NCBI GenBank assembly: GCA_030686995.1
Contig: CM060707.1
Span: forward strand, 87,406,472 to 87,470,471
DNA: 64,000 nucleotides
From: Artemisia argyi
Lineage: Eukaryota > Streptophyta > Magnoliopsida > Asterales > Asteraceae
Direction of reading: 5' to 3'
The notes under the pieces: generated by a model
What the model was told of the DNA's origin: nothing
Seen by the model: only the letters and a program-made list of their open reading frames with translations
Databases searched by the model: none
In this document: piece by piece, positions 1 through 9,662 of the stretch
Position numbering within the stretch: the first letter of the stretch is position 1
Layout: every line of letters starts with the position of its first letter
Program-made: the position numbers and the translations under genes

Positions 1-36
1 AATCACCAAAGTTTATAAGGTTTGGAAGTATTTTGA

Positions 37-1344
37 TTACCTAAAACCAAGGTATTTAGTAGAACTAGCAGAAAACTCATCCTGAGGTGAAGATGATGAA
101 GATAACACAACTTTAGATCTTTTCTTCTTGAGATTCTCAACTTCAGTCTGTAATCTTTGAATCTCAGCCTTCAATTTATTCAGCTCTGTGGCATGGTGTT
201 CTTTGGTCTGTGCCAGGTCTTTCTCTAGAGCTTGAACCTACTTGACTAATTTGGTACAAATGTCCATCAATTCAGGTAGTTGCACACTGCCTTCATCACT
301 TCCAACTGTGTAACCTGCTGGGAGAGGTGAATCATGAGGCACTGATTCAGGCTCTTCCCTAGTTGGACTAGGATTAAGCCTTGAACCACCACTGCTTGTC
401 CCTAAACCAAAAGGTTTAGCAACATGCAATGTTGAGATGAGAGAAGTTGGCTGTTTAGACCTTCTCTCATAAGTGTGAGTTACAGCAGGGGTATGTTGAA
501 TTTGTGGAACAACAATAGTCGGTGTGTTTTGGGATACAACTAGGATTGTTGCATCTTCACCCTGTACTTGAGCAATTTTAGCAAGCATTTGAGGAAAAAG
601 TGGATGAACCTCCCCATTCCAAAGATCTGAAGCCTTACACATGTTTTGAAGAACTTTTGGCTTTAGGCTGGAAGGTTCATAAATTCTATTGTGAGGTCGC
701 AGTTGAAACTCATTTAACACTGCTTGCACAAACCTTGGATACATCAAAAATTGATATTGACTCTTTACATTGCCTTTCATATTATTGAAAATAAACTTTG
801 AAAAATTGAAAGTCCTATCAGTTGCCAAACAAACCAAAGGATAAGCCATGGTTGATGCAAATTGTTCATAAGATGTTTTCTTAGGACTCAGGCAATGTAA
901 AAGAGTGTGAATCAAAAATCTCCAATGGGGACAAAAACATCCTTTTCTGAAAGTAACTTTTTGTTCAGATGTATCATACCCCATTAAAGCAATATTAGTG
1001 AAAATTTCTGAATTAGGTAATGTGATGATACCATTGAGATCATCCAACTGGAGAATTCTCCTCAAGGATGACTCAGTAACATCAATAGTTACCCCATCAA
1101 CTGTGGCTCTTAGAGCATCCACAGATTCTTGTGTGTCTCCCTATTCAAGAGTTATGGACTCCACAGTGTTCCAGAACTGTTTGATATGAGAGACATAGAT
1201 TGTTGGATTAATAGTTAAGGCATACCTTATATGAGTTGTGTTTAGAAAATCCACAATCTGATGAAAAACAGGGCCACTCTTCTCGTTTGACTTTTGTAAG
1301 TAGGCCACTTGGTTGTGCTCCTCGACAAATTTTAGAATCGCCAT
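37..1344 (-). pseudogene. Copia-1 ORF3, envelope-like/lineage-specific protein, two in-frame stops
   Basis: One frame of about 435 codons runs from a likely ATG at 1344 (product starts MAILKFVEEHN) to a stop at 37-39. A TAG near 1141 and another at 238-240 split it into three open stretches. The first two thirds form a globular domain with a conserved-looking core (FLIHTLLHCLSPKKTSYEQF, YPLVCLATDRTFNFSKFIF). The last third is low-complexity, followed by a coiled coil (roughly 240-100) and a Lys/Ser-rich tail. Its position after pol matches the env-like ORF of Sireviruses, but I see no signal peptide or strong membrane segment, so an envelope role is not shown. I recall similar sequences in Asteraceae annotations. 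The upstream in-frame ATG at 1395 lies in low-complexity sequence and is a less likely start. Confidence 0.7.
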
Positions 1345-2170
1345 GATATTTGTGAAAAAGAGAATAAAAGTGTTAGTAATAAAGATAAAAAGCAAGCCGT
1401 ATGATGATCAATTTATACTAATAGGGTTTGAGGAGGTTACGCAATGTAAATTATCTTTAGAAAGAATTATCTTTGGAAAAAGGATAATTTATAATAAGTA
1501 AGTAGATAATTCACAAAAGATTTTACCATATTAATAAGGAAAGACGGTTATTTACAAAGGCTAGTAAAAAATGGATTACTGACACAACAGTTGTAACGGC
1601 TAGTTCATCAGTGGAAAAATTACTCTTGCAGTGGTAACTAATGAACTAGCAGTGGTAAAATTTTCACAACATATCAAAGAGCAGTGGTGAACAAAACATG
1701 AAAATTTGCTGCTCTCATCATAGTTTTGAGCAAACTACCAGCTATCAACGGATTTGATATGTCTTTACCTTGAGCCATTTGCTATAGACTAGCCAACTCT
1801 TGATCACTTGGATGTATGGTGAGTTGATAACCTAGTTTTTGGTAAACTATCAACCATAAACGGATTTGATAAGTCTTTACCAGTAGCCGTTTGCTCTGGA
1901 CTAGTTGATTCTTATGTGGATTAGACATGGTGAATCAATAACCATTTGTTGTGTGTCTATGATACACATCTTATTACTCCAATGACTCCAATAATATGGG
2001 TTGTATTCGGCAACTCAACTTAACCCATAAAACTTAACCCAAAGTAACTTTTTAACCAAGTTACTATTTACAAAATTATCTTATAAAGTTAACCCGATAA
2101 TAACCAAATTTATTCCTCCAACCTACCAAAACAAGTAGGAGTAAATATTCTTCATTAATTAGAATTCGAC
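1345..2170. other. Non-coding stretch of Copia-1 between ORF3 and the antisense gene
   Basis: No credible ORF on either strand. It holds a cluster of CAGTGG-type motifs (1570-1690), two ~112-bp repeats (1722-1944), and, on the plus strand, two CCAAT words near 1979-1996 that could belong to the promoter of the antisense gene starting at about 2215. Confidence 0.6.
1722..1944. repeat. Two ~112-bp imperfect tandem repeats, also found in Athila-B
   Basis: Unit 1 (1722-1833) and unit 2 (1834-1944) share the words AACGGATTTGATA, GTCTTTACC, AGCC(A/G)TTTGCT, GGTGA(G/A)T and GATAACC in the same order and spacing. The same unit, again imperfect, occurs about four times at 37395-37838 in the 3' region of Athila-B. 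The plus-strand reading frames contain stops here, so coding is unlikely. Confidence 0.75.
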
Positions 2171-2182
2171 CTTGACTTTGCA

Positions 2183-2189
2183 TATAAAA
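2183..2189 (+). promoter_or_regulatory. TATA box of the antisense gene inside Copia-1
   Basis: TATAAAA in the context GCATATAAAAGGGGG lies 73 bases before the ATG at 2256. That leaves about 40 bases for an A/C-rich leader, the usual plant layout. It reads on the strand opposite to Copia-1. Confidence 0.6.
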
Positions 2190-2255
2190 GGGGGCTCAAA
2201 ACTTTTATCTTTCATCAACCAACAACTTCAACAACACAAACTCTTAATCAACACA

Positions 2256-2714
2256 ATGAGTTGGTTTCCTTTAATCTACATCTCTTCTGATGACTCTTCA
2301 GATGAGGAAATCAGTTATTGTTCAGACTATGAAGAACTGTCAACTGGATGGAGTGGATATTTTCCACCAAGTGCTGCAACTGCTACATTTTCAAACATGA
2401 AGCCCAACAAGAAGATTTCAGCTGATCCTGCTCTATCACTTGAGTTTTATTCAAGCTCTTCATCAGATGATGATAATGATCCAACCTTTGATCTTTCCAA
2501 AGAGCTTCCAAAGGCACTCACCACAGCTTTGACTACAGCAATAAACAACATAAAGTGGCCAGCTGTTGAAAAGCCAACTCAAACACCAAGGCCTCCCAAG
2601 CAAGTTCTGGGACTGGCTTGTCCAAGGAAACAACTTTCTTTTGATGACAAGAGAAAGAAGACTTCCAAAGGCAAGCATCAGTATGAAGGAAAAGGAAAGA
2701 AACCTATGGAGTAG
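2256..2714 (+). CDS. Antisense ORF within Copia-1: 152-aa acidic/basic bipartite protein of unknown function
   Basis: I do not recognise this protein. The ORF is uninterrupted although every sense ORF of the host element has stops. The ATG at 2256 (start MSWFPLIYISSDDSSDEE) is preferred over in-frame upstream codons because the TATA box at 2183 and a CA-rich leader lie just before it. The N-terminal third is very acidic, with Ser/Asp runs that resemble casein kinase 2 sites. A second Ser/Asp tract lies near residues 65-75. The centre is Pro/Thr-rich, and the C-terminal 30 residues are strongly basic (KRKKTSKGKH), like a nuclear localisation or nucleic-acid-binding tail. An AATAAA follows the stop by about 90 bases. 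It sits between the RNase H end of pol and ORF3. It could be an element-encoded regulator analogous to the antisense ORFs of Tat/Ogre gypsy elements, a captured host fragment, or a chance ORF. Confidence 0.55.
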   Translation: MSWFPLIYISSDDSSDEEISYCSDYEELSTGWSGYFPPSAATATFSNMKPNKKISADPALSLEFYSSSSSDDDNDPTFDLSKELPKALTTALTTAINNIKWPAVEKPTQTPRPPKQVLGLACPRKQLSFDDKRKKTSKGKHQYEGKGKKPME

Positions 2715-2805
2715 TTGTTAGGTTGTAGGGTCATGTCTTGTGTGATGATTTTCTATTTTGGTGACAATGTTTGCTTGATGGTTGTAATGTACTCTTCTTA
2801 TGATT

Positions 2806-2811
2806 AATAAA
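2806..2811 (+). terminator. Poly(A) signal for the antisense ORF
   Basis: AATAAA 92 bases after the stop at 2714, preceded by a T/G-rich stretch (TTGTAATGT) of the kind seen upstream of plant polyadenylation sites. It completes a TATA-leader-ORF-poly(A) arrangement on the plus strand. Confidence 0.5.
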
Positions 2812-2985
2812 AGTACTTCTTTGTTCTTGCTATTATCACCAAACTTTCCACTGTTGTATGTTAATTTCCACTGTGCTCTTGATAACTCTGCATACAAATT
2901 AGTAGAAAACCATAGATACAATACAAACAATACTAGTACCTTAAAAACTATCCTGCAACACTGAAAAATATTAGACATCATAGAT

Positions 2986-5900
2986 TTATGGATTTAGCAT
3001 TCCAATACCTGTTACCAAGTATTGAAATCTACCCACATCAAGCCCTTTTGTTAATAAATCAGCATAATTGTCATCAGTATGAATTTTGACAACATTAATA
3101 AGCTTTTTCTCAAAACAATATCTAATAAAGTGATGTCTAATTTCAATGTTTTTAGTTTTAGTGTGTTGCACAGGATTTTTAATAATGCATATGGTACTAC
3201 TATTGTCTATATAGATAATGGTGTTCATGAAATTGTACCCATAATCCAATAATTGATTCTGAAGCCAAAGGATCTGAGCACAACAACTAGCAGCTGCAAC
3301 ATATTCTGCTTCAGTGGTTGAAGTAGCAACCATAGTTTGCTTCTTGCACTGCCATGACACCAATCTACATCCAAGAAATTGACATCCTCCAGTAGTTGAT
3401 CTTCTATCCAAACTTGCACCAGCATAGTCACTATCTGAGTATGTGATCAATTCCATTGGAGAATCTCTTGGATACTATAATCCTAGATTAGGATAAGTCT
3501 TCAAGTACCTAAAAATCTTTTCCACTGCTGTCATATGTGATGTCTTTGGAGTCACTTGAAATCTTGCACAAGCACATACAGCAAACATAATGTCTAGCCT
3601 TGATGAAGTAAGATACATCAAAGAACCAATCATAGATCTGTAAGTGTGAACATCAACATTAGCACCACTAGCATTCTTCAACAATAGGTGAGTGGTCTTA
3701 TCAGCAGGGGTATTTGAGGATTTTGCATCAGTAAACTTGAACTTCTTAATGATCTCAGCCACATATTTGTCTTGACTGATAAATATGCATTCCTTACTCT
3801 GTTGTACTTGCAGCCCCAAAAAGAATGTAAGTTCTCCCATAGAACTCATTTGAAATTCATCTTTCATCAGCTTCTCAAACTCTTTGCACATCTCTTGTTT
3901 AGTAGAACCAAATATAATATCATCAACATAAACTTGAACAAGTAGAATATCACTCTTGTCTTTCTTGATGAACAAAGTTTGATCAATCTTGCCTCTATGA
4001 AACCCATTATTCAACAAATAATTAGCTAAGGTTTCATACCACTTCCTTGGAGCCTGATGTAAGCCATAAAGAGCCTTAACCACTTTATATACTTTATTTG
4101 GGTGTTGAGGATCTTCAAATCCTGGAGGTTAAGACACATATATCTCCTCATCAATAGTACCATACAGAAAGGCACTCTTAACATCCATTTGATAGACTGT
4201 AAAGCCCATAAATGATGCATAGGCTAAAAACAATCTAATAGCTTCAATCCTTGCAACAGGAGCAAAAACTTCTTCATAATCAATACCCTCCTCTTGAGTG
4301 TATCCTTGAGCAACCAATCTAGCTTTGTTCCTTATTACAATGCCTCTTTCATCTTTCTTGTTTCTGAAAAGCCATTAAGTACCAATGACCTTCATACTAT
4401 CAGGCAAGTCACAAAGAATCCAAACCTTTTGAAGTTTAAACTGCAACAACTCTTCTTGCATAAATTCAACCCAGCTAGATTCTCCTAGAGCCATATGTAC
4501 ATTCTTAGGCTCCACCTGTGAGAGAAAACAGAAAAACAAACACTCATTCTTCTTACTATGTTTCTTGGACTCATACACTTCACTGATGAACCCATGAATA
4601 TCATTTTTCTTTGTCTGTCTTCTAGTCTTCACACCTGATTGAAGTTCACCAATAACATTACCAAGTGGATGCACTTTGTGAATTGAAGACTGTGATGTGC
4701 TAGGAATATCATATGTTGTAGGTATGTTTGAGATCTCTACATCATCACTTGGTGATTCCTGAGAACTATGTTCCACATTTGGGCTAACAGTGGAAACTTC
4801 TGGTGTAGCAATGGGAATGGAGTTACCAATGCTAGTAGGAATATCTTTATTTACATCAAAATTCACACCATCTGCATCACTTGTCTTTTCAGAATTATCA
4901 ACAAAGTCCTAAAGTGGCATAACAATTTGATCTTCATCATCTTTACAAGCTTCATCTTCATCAATGAATTCTTCTGAATCTTCAAGATCTTTGTCTCCAG
5001 TGCTTGAAGTGAGAGGAACATAATTCATTGTATTTGATAATGTTTCAAGATCAAATAGCCAATCTGGTCCTGAACCTGCCATGTTTGCTTTATTTTCAAG
5101 AAACTGAACATGCAAGTTCTCTTCAATCTTCTTTGTTCTTAAGTTATAGACTCTAAAAGCCTTGCTAACCATAGAGTATCCAACAAAGAAGCCTTCATCT
5201 GACTTTTCTTCAAATTTTCCCAGATGATCAATGGTATTGAGAATAGTAACATGACACCCAAATGGCCTCATAAACTCTAAAGTAGGAGGTCTTCCTCTGA
5301 ATAACTCATAAGGTGTCTTGTTCTTTGTTTTGACCACTAAAACTCTATTCTGAATGTAACAAGTAGTGTTAACTGCTTCAGCCCAAAAGGTTACTGGAAG
5401 CTTGGAATCAGCTAACATGGTTCTAGCAGCCTCAATTAGTGTTCTGTTTCTTCTTTCTGCAACTCCATTTTGTTGAGGAGTTCTTGCAACACTAAATTCT
5501 CTTTTAATACCTTTGTCTCTGCAGAAATCATCCGTAACTTTATTCTTGAACTCTGTCCCATTGTCACACCTGATGATCTTGATCTTCTTTTCATATTGAT
5601 TTTCAACTTCAGTGATGAATGTCTTAAGGATGCCAGTGGTTTCATCCTTGGTTCTTAAAAAGAAAACCCATGTGAATCTACTGAAATCATCAGTCACAAC
5701 AAGACAATACTTCTTCAAATTGATGCTGCTCACAGAAGTAGGACCAAACAAGTCCATATGCAGCATAAAGAGTGGATGATCAATAGAATTGAATGCTTTG
5801 GTCTTGCATGAAGCTCTGTGTTGCTTTCCTTTGAGACAGGCAACACAAGTTTGGTCATTTTCAAATCTTTTCTCTAGTAGACCTCTGACAAGTCCATCTT

Positions 5901-6435
5901 TCACAATCTTGTTGATGGTCTTGAAGTTTACATGACCCAATCTTCTATGCCTAAGCATTGATTCATCCAAAGTGGCTTTAGCAAGCAAGCAAGTAACATC
6001 ATTATTAGCCACTATGTTCTTCATGTCAATGCTATATAGATTTCCTTTTCTAGGGATTTTAAGCAAAATATCACTTTCATCAGGGAGCTTATAATCCTTA
6101 GATAAGATATAGCATTCATCTTCTGTGAATAGAACTCTATGCTTCTTGTCACACATCTGTGACACACTGAAGAGGTTGTACTTGAGTTCTTTCACATACT
6201 GCACATCTTCAAAATCAATGTTTCTAGCCATGATTGTTCCTTTGCCAGAAACTTTGCCACCAATTCCTCCTCCAAAGCTGATAAATTGTCCATCATAAGG
6301 TTGAAAGTCTGAAAGATAGGACTTATTGCCAGTCATGTGCCTGGAACATCCACTGTCTGAGTATCCTTGATCATTTGTAGTCTTTGAATGTTCCTGCACA
6401 CAAAATAAAGGAATTAGTTCCTTTTGGGGACCCAA
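2986..6435 (-). pseudogene. Copia-1 pol: protease, integrase, reverse transcriptase, RNase H, with four premature stops
   Basis: One continuous frame of 1150 codons. Protease: DSG triad near residue 28 (YSDSGCSRHMTG). GAG-pre-integrase/HHCC zinc region: HRRLGHVNF ... CVACLKGKQH. Integrase: catalytic D (LHMDLFGPTS), D (RCDNGTEFKN) and E (QQNGVAERRN), then the VGYSMVSKAFRVYN C-terminal motif. [31 protein letters not shown] and the YVDD active site near 3920. RNase H: SDSDYAG, TEAEYVA, DNSSTI and the final IRYCFEKK/TKGL region, ending LNP. Stops interrupt it at 4909-4911, 4375-4377, 4129-4131 and 3475-3477; no frameshift is visible. The 5' end overlaps the gag 3' end in another frame, so a frameshift or splicing would have been needed for pol expression. 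Cytosolic particle-associated enzymes in the living family; this copy cannot make a full polyprotein. Confidence 0.93.
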
Positions 6436-9116
6436 GCCACAAATGACTTGGATCTGCCTCGTGTATCAATATAATTATATCTATCAAAGGTCATTGATAC
6501 ACCATTGGGATTATTTGAGGTGATGGTTCCTTTTGGTTTCCATTCCCAACGTGCTGAGGCTTTAACAACATTTCCCATATTTACGCTTTTCTTATTAACA
6601 GACCTACCAGTGGTAACCTTTGGCCTTGCAGTGGTAACTGCTGGCTTAGCAGTGGAAACTGCTTGTTTTGAAACTTTGGGTACCCACTTTTGATTATTGT
6701 TAACATTCTTTTCAAAATTGGTCTTTTTCCCTGTTTGAGTAGATTTAACAAAAGTAGTAACAGGGGGCTTAGAGTAAACTCTGTTTTTATTTCTGACAGT
6801 GGCAACTGCTGGTCTAGCAGTGGAAATTGGTTTAATGCCAGAATGAAGCAAAACAGACCTAGGAATCATCTTGCTAAGTGGATTTGGGTGAGTTAAGGTA
6901 TTAGAATTTTGTCCATTCACCCTAGTATTCCCAAACACTTCCCTTCTTCCCAAGTGGTAGGTACAGCTATAAGACAAATGGTCAAAGCTACCACATATAT
7001 GACAGGGTTTGTTATTGAACACAAAGTCACTACCAAATTGCCTAGATTTAACATGATTCCAACTCCTCATATTTCCCCTAGGAGTTGGTGACCTACTTCT
7101 GTACATCTCTGCATATCTAGTAGTGGGCCTAGTGAAATTAGGTTGTGACCTAGGCTTCTCTTTGACTTCATCAGGAATACTTCTTTTAACCTCCACTTTA
7201 ACATTCTGAGGAACACTAGGTTTAGACTCAACATTTAAATTTTCATCTTTAAGAGATGAGTCACTAGCACTATCAAATACATCAACCTCAACCTGAACCG
7301 TTTCAATTTCAACTGGTTTAACAAATTTTGGTCCATAGGTCATAGGTGGTTCCTGGAATTCCTCTAATCCTGTGTGAGCTAAGTCAATGCCAGGAGGTGA
7401 TGGAACACCTCTTAGAGGTGGTGGAACAGTTTTGTATCCAACTCCTGATTTGGCTTTACTCACAACTTGGGCTTCCCAAATCTTATCAATACATTTGGAT
7501 TGATGATCCAGTGTTTGCTTAGTTATCATTATATTCTCACTAGCCATCTTAACCTTTTCTAGTTCTTCTCTAAGAACCTTATTAACAGCAACCTGATAAT
7601 TTAAGTCTCTTCTTAATGCTGCAATATCATCATTGAACTTAGATTCATTTGCCCTATAATGCTCTAATTAAGTTTCTAAAACACCTAGGCCTCTTTTATG
7701 ATTTGCTAAGTTGTAATTAATATGAGTTAACTCTAGCAAATGTTCATCATATTGTGCTTTAATTTTCTCATATTCTTTTAAGGCCTTACAAGATTTAGAA
7801 CAAGTATTATCAATTTGTACCTCAGAGTCAGAAAAAGCCATTAGTGCCAGCTCTGTAGCAACCATTGCAGACTCTGAATCATCTTCCTCTTCCTTAGTCA
7901 TAAAACTCCAATCAAAGCTCACTCCATCAATAGCCAATAGCCCCTTTGGCTAATCAGTAGTAGGTTCCTTCTTCTTGTCCTGCTTGTACCAAGTTGACCT
8001 GTTGTCAGACTTCCTTGGCTTTCTGCACTCTCTGGCAAAATGCCCCTTCTTGTGACAATTATAGCATTCCACCTTCTTTTTGTCAAAACCTACTGTTTCA
8101 TTGCCACTGATGTTGATCTTTCTTCCAGTCTTCTTCCAAAACTTCTTTGTCCTTAGGCTTAGTAATGCCACTTGCCATTTGATGTCCATCTCCTCCATAT
8201 CATCCTCATCAATTTGATCCAAATCCTCATGATTGAGAATTGAACCTCCCACTTGACTTGATATAAAGGCATAAAAAGTAGTGTCACTAAGTCCTGCAAT
8301 CTGTCTCTTTGAGCTACCAGTGGAAACACTTCCACTACCAGTGGAAACAATAATGTTATCACTGTCATCATCACTATCACTTTCTTCATCTGAACTATCA
8401 TCAATAGATGATGATATGAGTGCTACACTTCCTGAACTTGAGCTTATTTTGCTAGCTTTCTTCAATCTTTGTTCAATAACTTTGAAGTTATTGTACAAAT
8501 CATTAAGTTTCATGGTCTCCAATTCTGGCTTATCTTCCCACACAGCAACATTGGTTCCAAACTCAGAGGGTAAGCTTCTTAAGAATTTTAAATTAAGGTC
8601 TTCCCTTTCGACCTCTATTCCAAAAACAGTGAGTTGAGTAACAATCTTTTGTAGCCTTGTGAAGATGCTATCAAGAGATTCATTACTTGTTGAACCAAAG
8701 TTTTCATAAGTCTGCTTTAGCAAGGTCTTTTGAATCTTCTTGGTGGAATCATTACCACCAAAAACTTCACAGATCTCATCAAAAAGAGTCTTTGCAGTCT
8801 TGAACTTGCTGAATGCTAGAACTTGGTCTCTGGGAAGTGTCATCAGCAACAAACCTCTGGCCTTCAGATCATTCTTAAGTTGAAGTCTTTCATCATTAGT
8901 AACAGGTCCAATGTTGACCTTAATTACTTCCTTGCCACCAACCATCTCTGAAGTAGAACTTGGTTTGAAAGAATTTCCAACCATAATGATCTCCCAAAGT
9001 GTGTAGTCTTGGACCATAAAGAATTGTTCTATCATTAGCCTCCACATCTCAAAGTCATTCAACTTAAGCTTTGGAAGCTTAGCAGCAATGTTTGAGTTAC
9101 TGGTTTCTGTCTCCAT
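6414..9116 (-). pseudogene. Copia-1 gag, long form with two CCHC knuckles, two premature stops
   Basis: A single frame of 901 codons starts at ATG 9116 (METETSNSN) and ends FVAWVPKRN at 6414. Residues ~20-190 are the UBN2/retrotransposon capsid domain. A Ser/Asp-rich segment follows, then a first zinc knuckle (CYNCHKKGHFAREC, residues 351-364). After a coiled-coil-like stretch comes a second knuckle (CHICGSFDHLSYSC) near residue 705, then a Val-Thr/Ser-Thr-Ala-Lys-Pro repeat-rich tail. Stops at 7950-7952 and 7668-7670 break the frame; both flanking frames continue without shift. Two knuckles this far apart make the gag much longer than the usual ~300-400 residues. Copia-4 has the same layout. 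Confidence 0.9.
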
Positions 9117-9167
9117 TGATTCTTCTGAGTGAACTAGAGTCTTCTAAATCAAAGTATCAAAGCCTGT

Positions 9168-9178
9168 CTCTGATACCA
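9168..9178 (-). other. Copia-1 primer binding site (initiator tRNA-Met)
   Basis: Minus strand reads TGGTATCAGAG, the standard complement of the 3' end of plant initiator tRNA-Met used by copia elements. It sits two bases inside the LTR edge at 9181. Confidence 0.9.
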
Positions 9179-9180
9179 CT

Positions 9181-9662
9181 TGATGGATCTATACACCTTG
9201 AACTTGTGTTAGATTGATACTTTGAGTTATATCACTAAGTATGTGGAATCTAGTTAGTAACACTTAGAAGTTTGATTGTGAGTAAGACTGTTGTATATGA
9301 ATAAGAACAATGTATATAAACAAACTATTAGCTCCAATATTATTAATAATAATAATACGAGGGATCTTGATATCACTAGGGTTACACCTTGAAGCTCTAG
9401 AAAAACGTATATCAAACCTTTAACCTAGGATCTCCTTTTATAGCACAAGGAGTCCTCTTCCACAAGATAAGTATAAAGCTAATAGAATAAGATATACACA
9501 AGATCTATTCTATATTTATCTAGACACGTTTCCTAACAGTTATCTAATAAGCAGTGGTAATATATGTTCTTGCAGTGGTAATGAGTTTCCACTGCAAGTA
9601 CAATCTTCTGCAGTTGTAACATCTTCTCTTAGCCGTGGTAACTGTTAGTATAATTCCCAACA
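9181..9662 (-). repeat. Copia-1 5' LTR (482 bp)
   Basis: In element sense it begins TGTTGGGAATTATAC at 9662 and ends in CA at 9181, next to the primer site. U3 contains several CCACTGC motifs (9540-9640). The junction with Athila-A is at 9662/9663; the expected target duplication would be ACGGG on the right, but the left partner is outside the window. Confidence 0.88.
9436..9442 (-). promoter_or_regulatory. TATA box in the Copia-1 LTR
   Basis: Minus strand reads TATAAAAGGAG about 220 bases after the LTR start. Typical position for the LTR promoter. Confidence 0.6.

Larger units (their letters stand above)
1..9662 (-). mobile_element. Copia-1: Ty1/copia (Sirevirus-like) LTR retrotransposon, 3' end outside window
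   Basis: Reading the minus strand from the right, the order is 5' LTR (9662-9181), primer site, gag (9116-6414), pol in the copia order protease-integrase-RT-RNase H (6435-2986), an antisense gene and repeats, then an envelope-like ORF3 (1344-37). The integrase-before-RT order defines Ty1/copia; a long 3' region with ORF3 is typical of Sireviruses. The LTR begins TGTTGGG in element sense. The element interrupts the RT gene of Athila-A at 9662/9663. Its 3' LTR and second target duplication lie left of the window. Coding frames are continuous and broken only by stop codons, so decay looks fairly recent. Confidence 0.9.
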
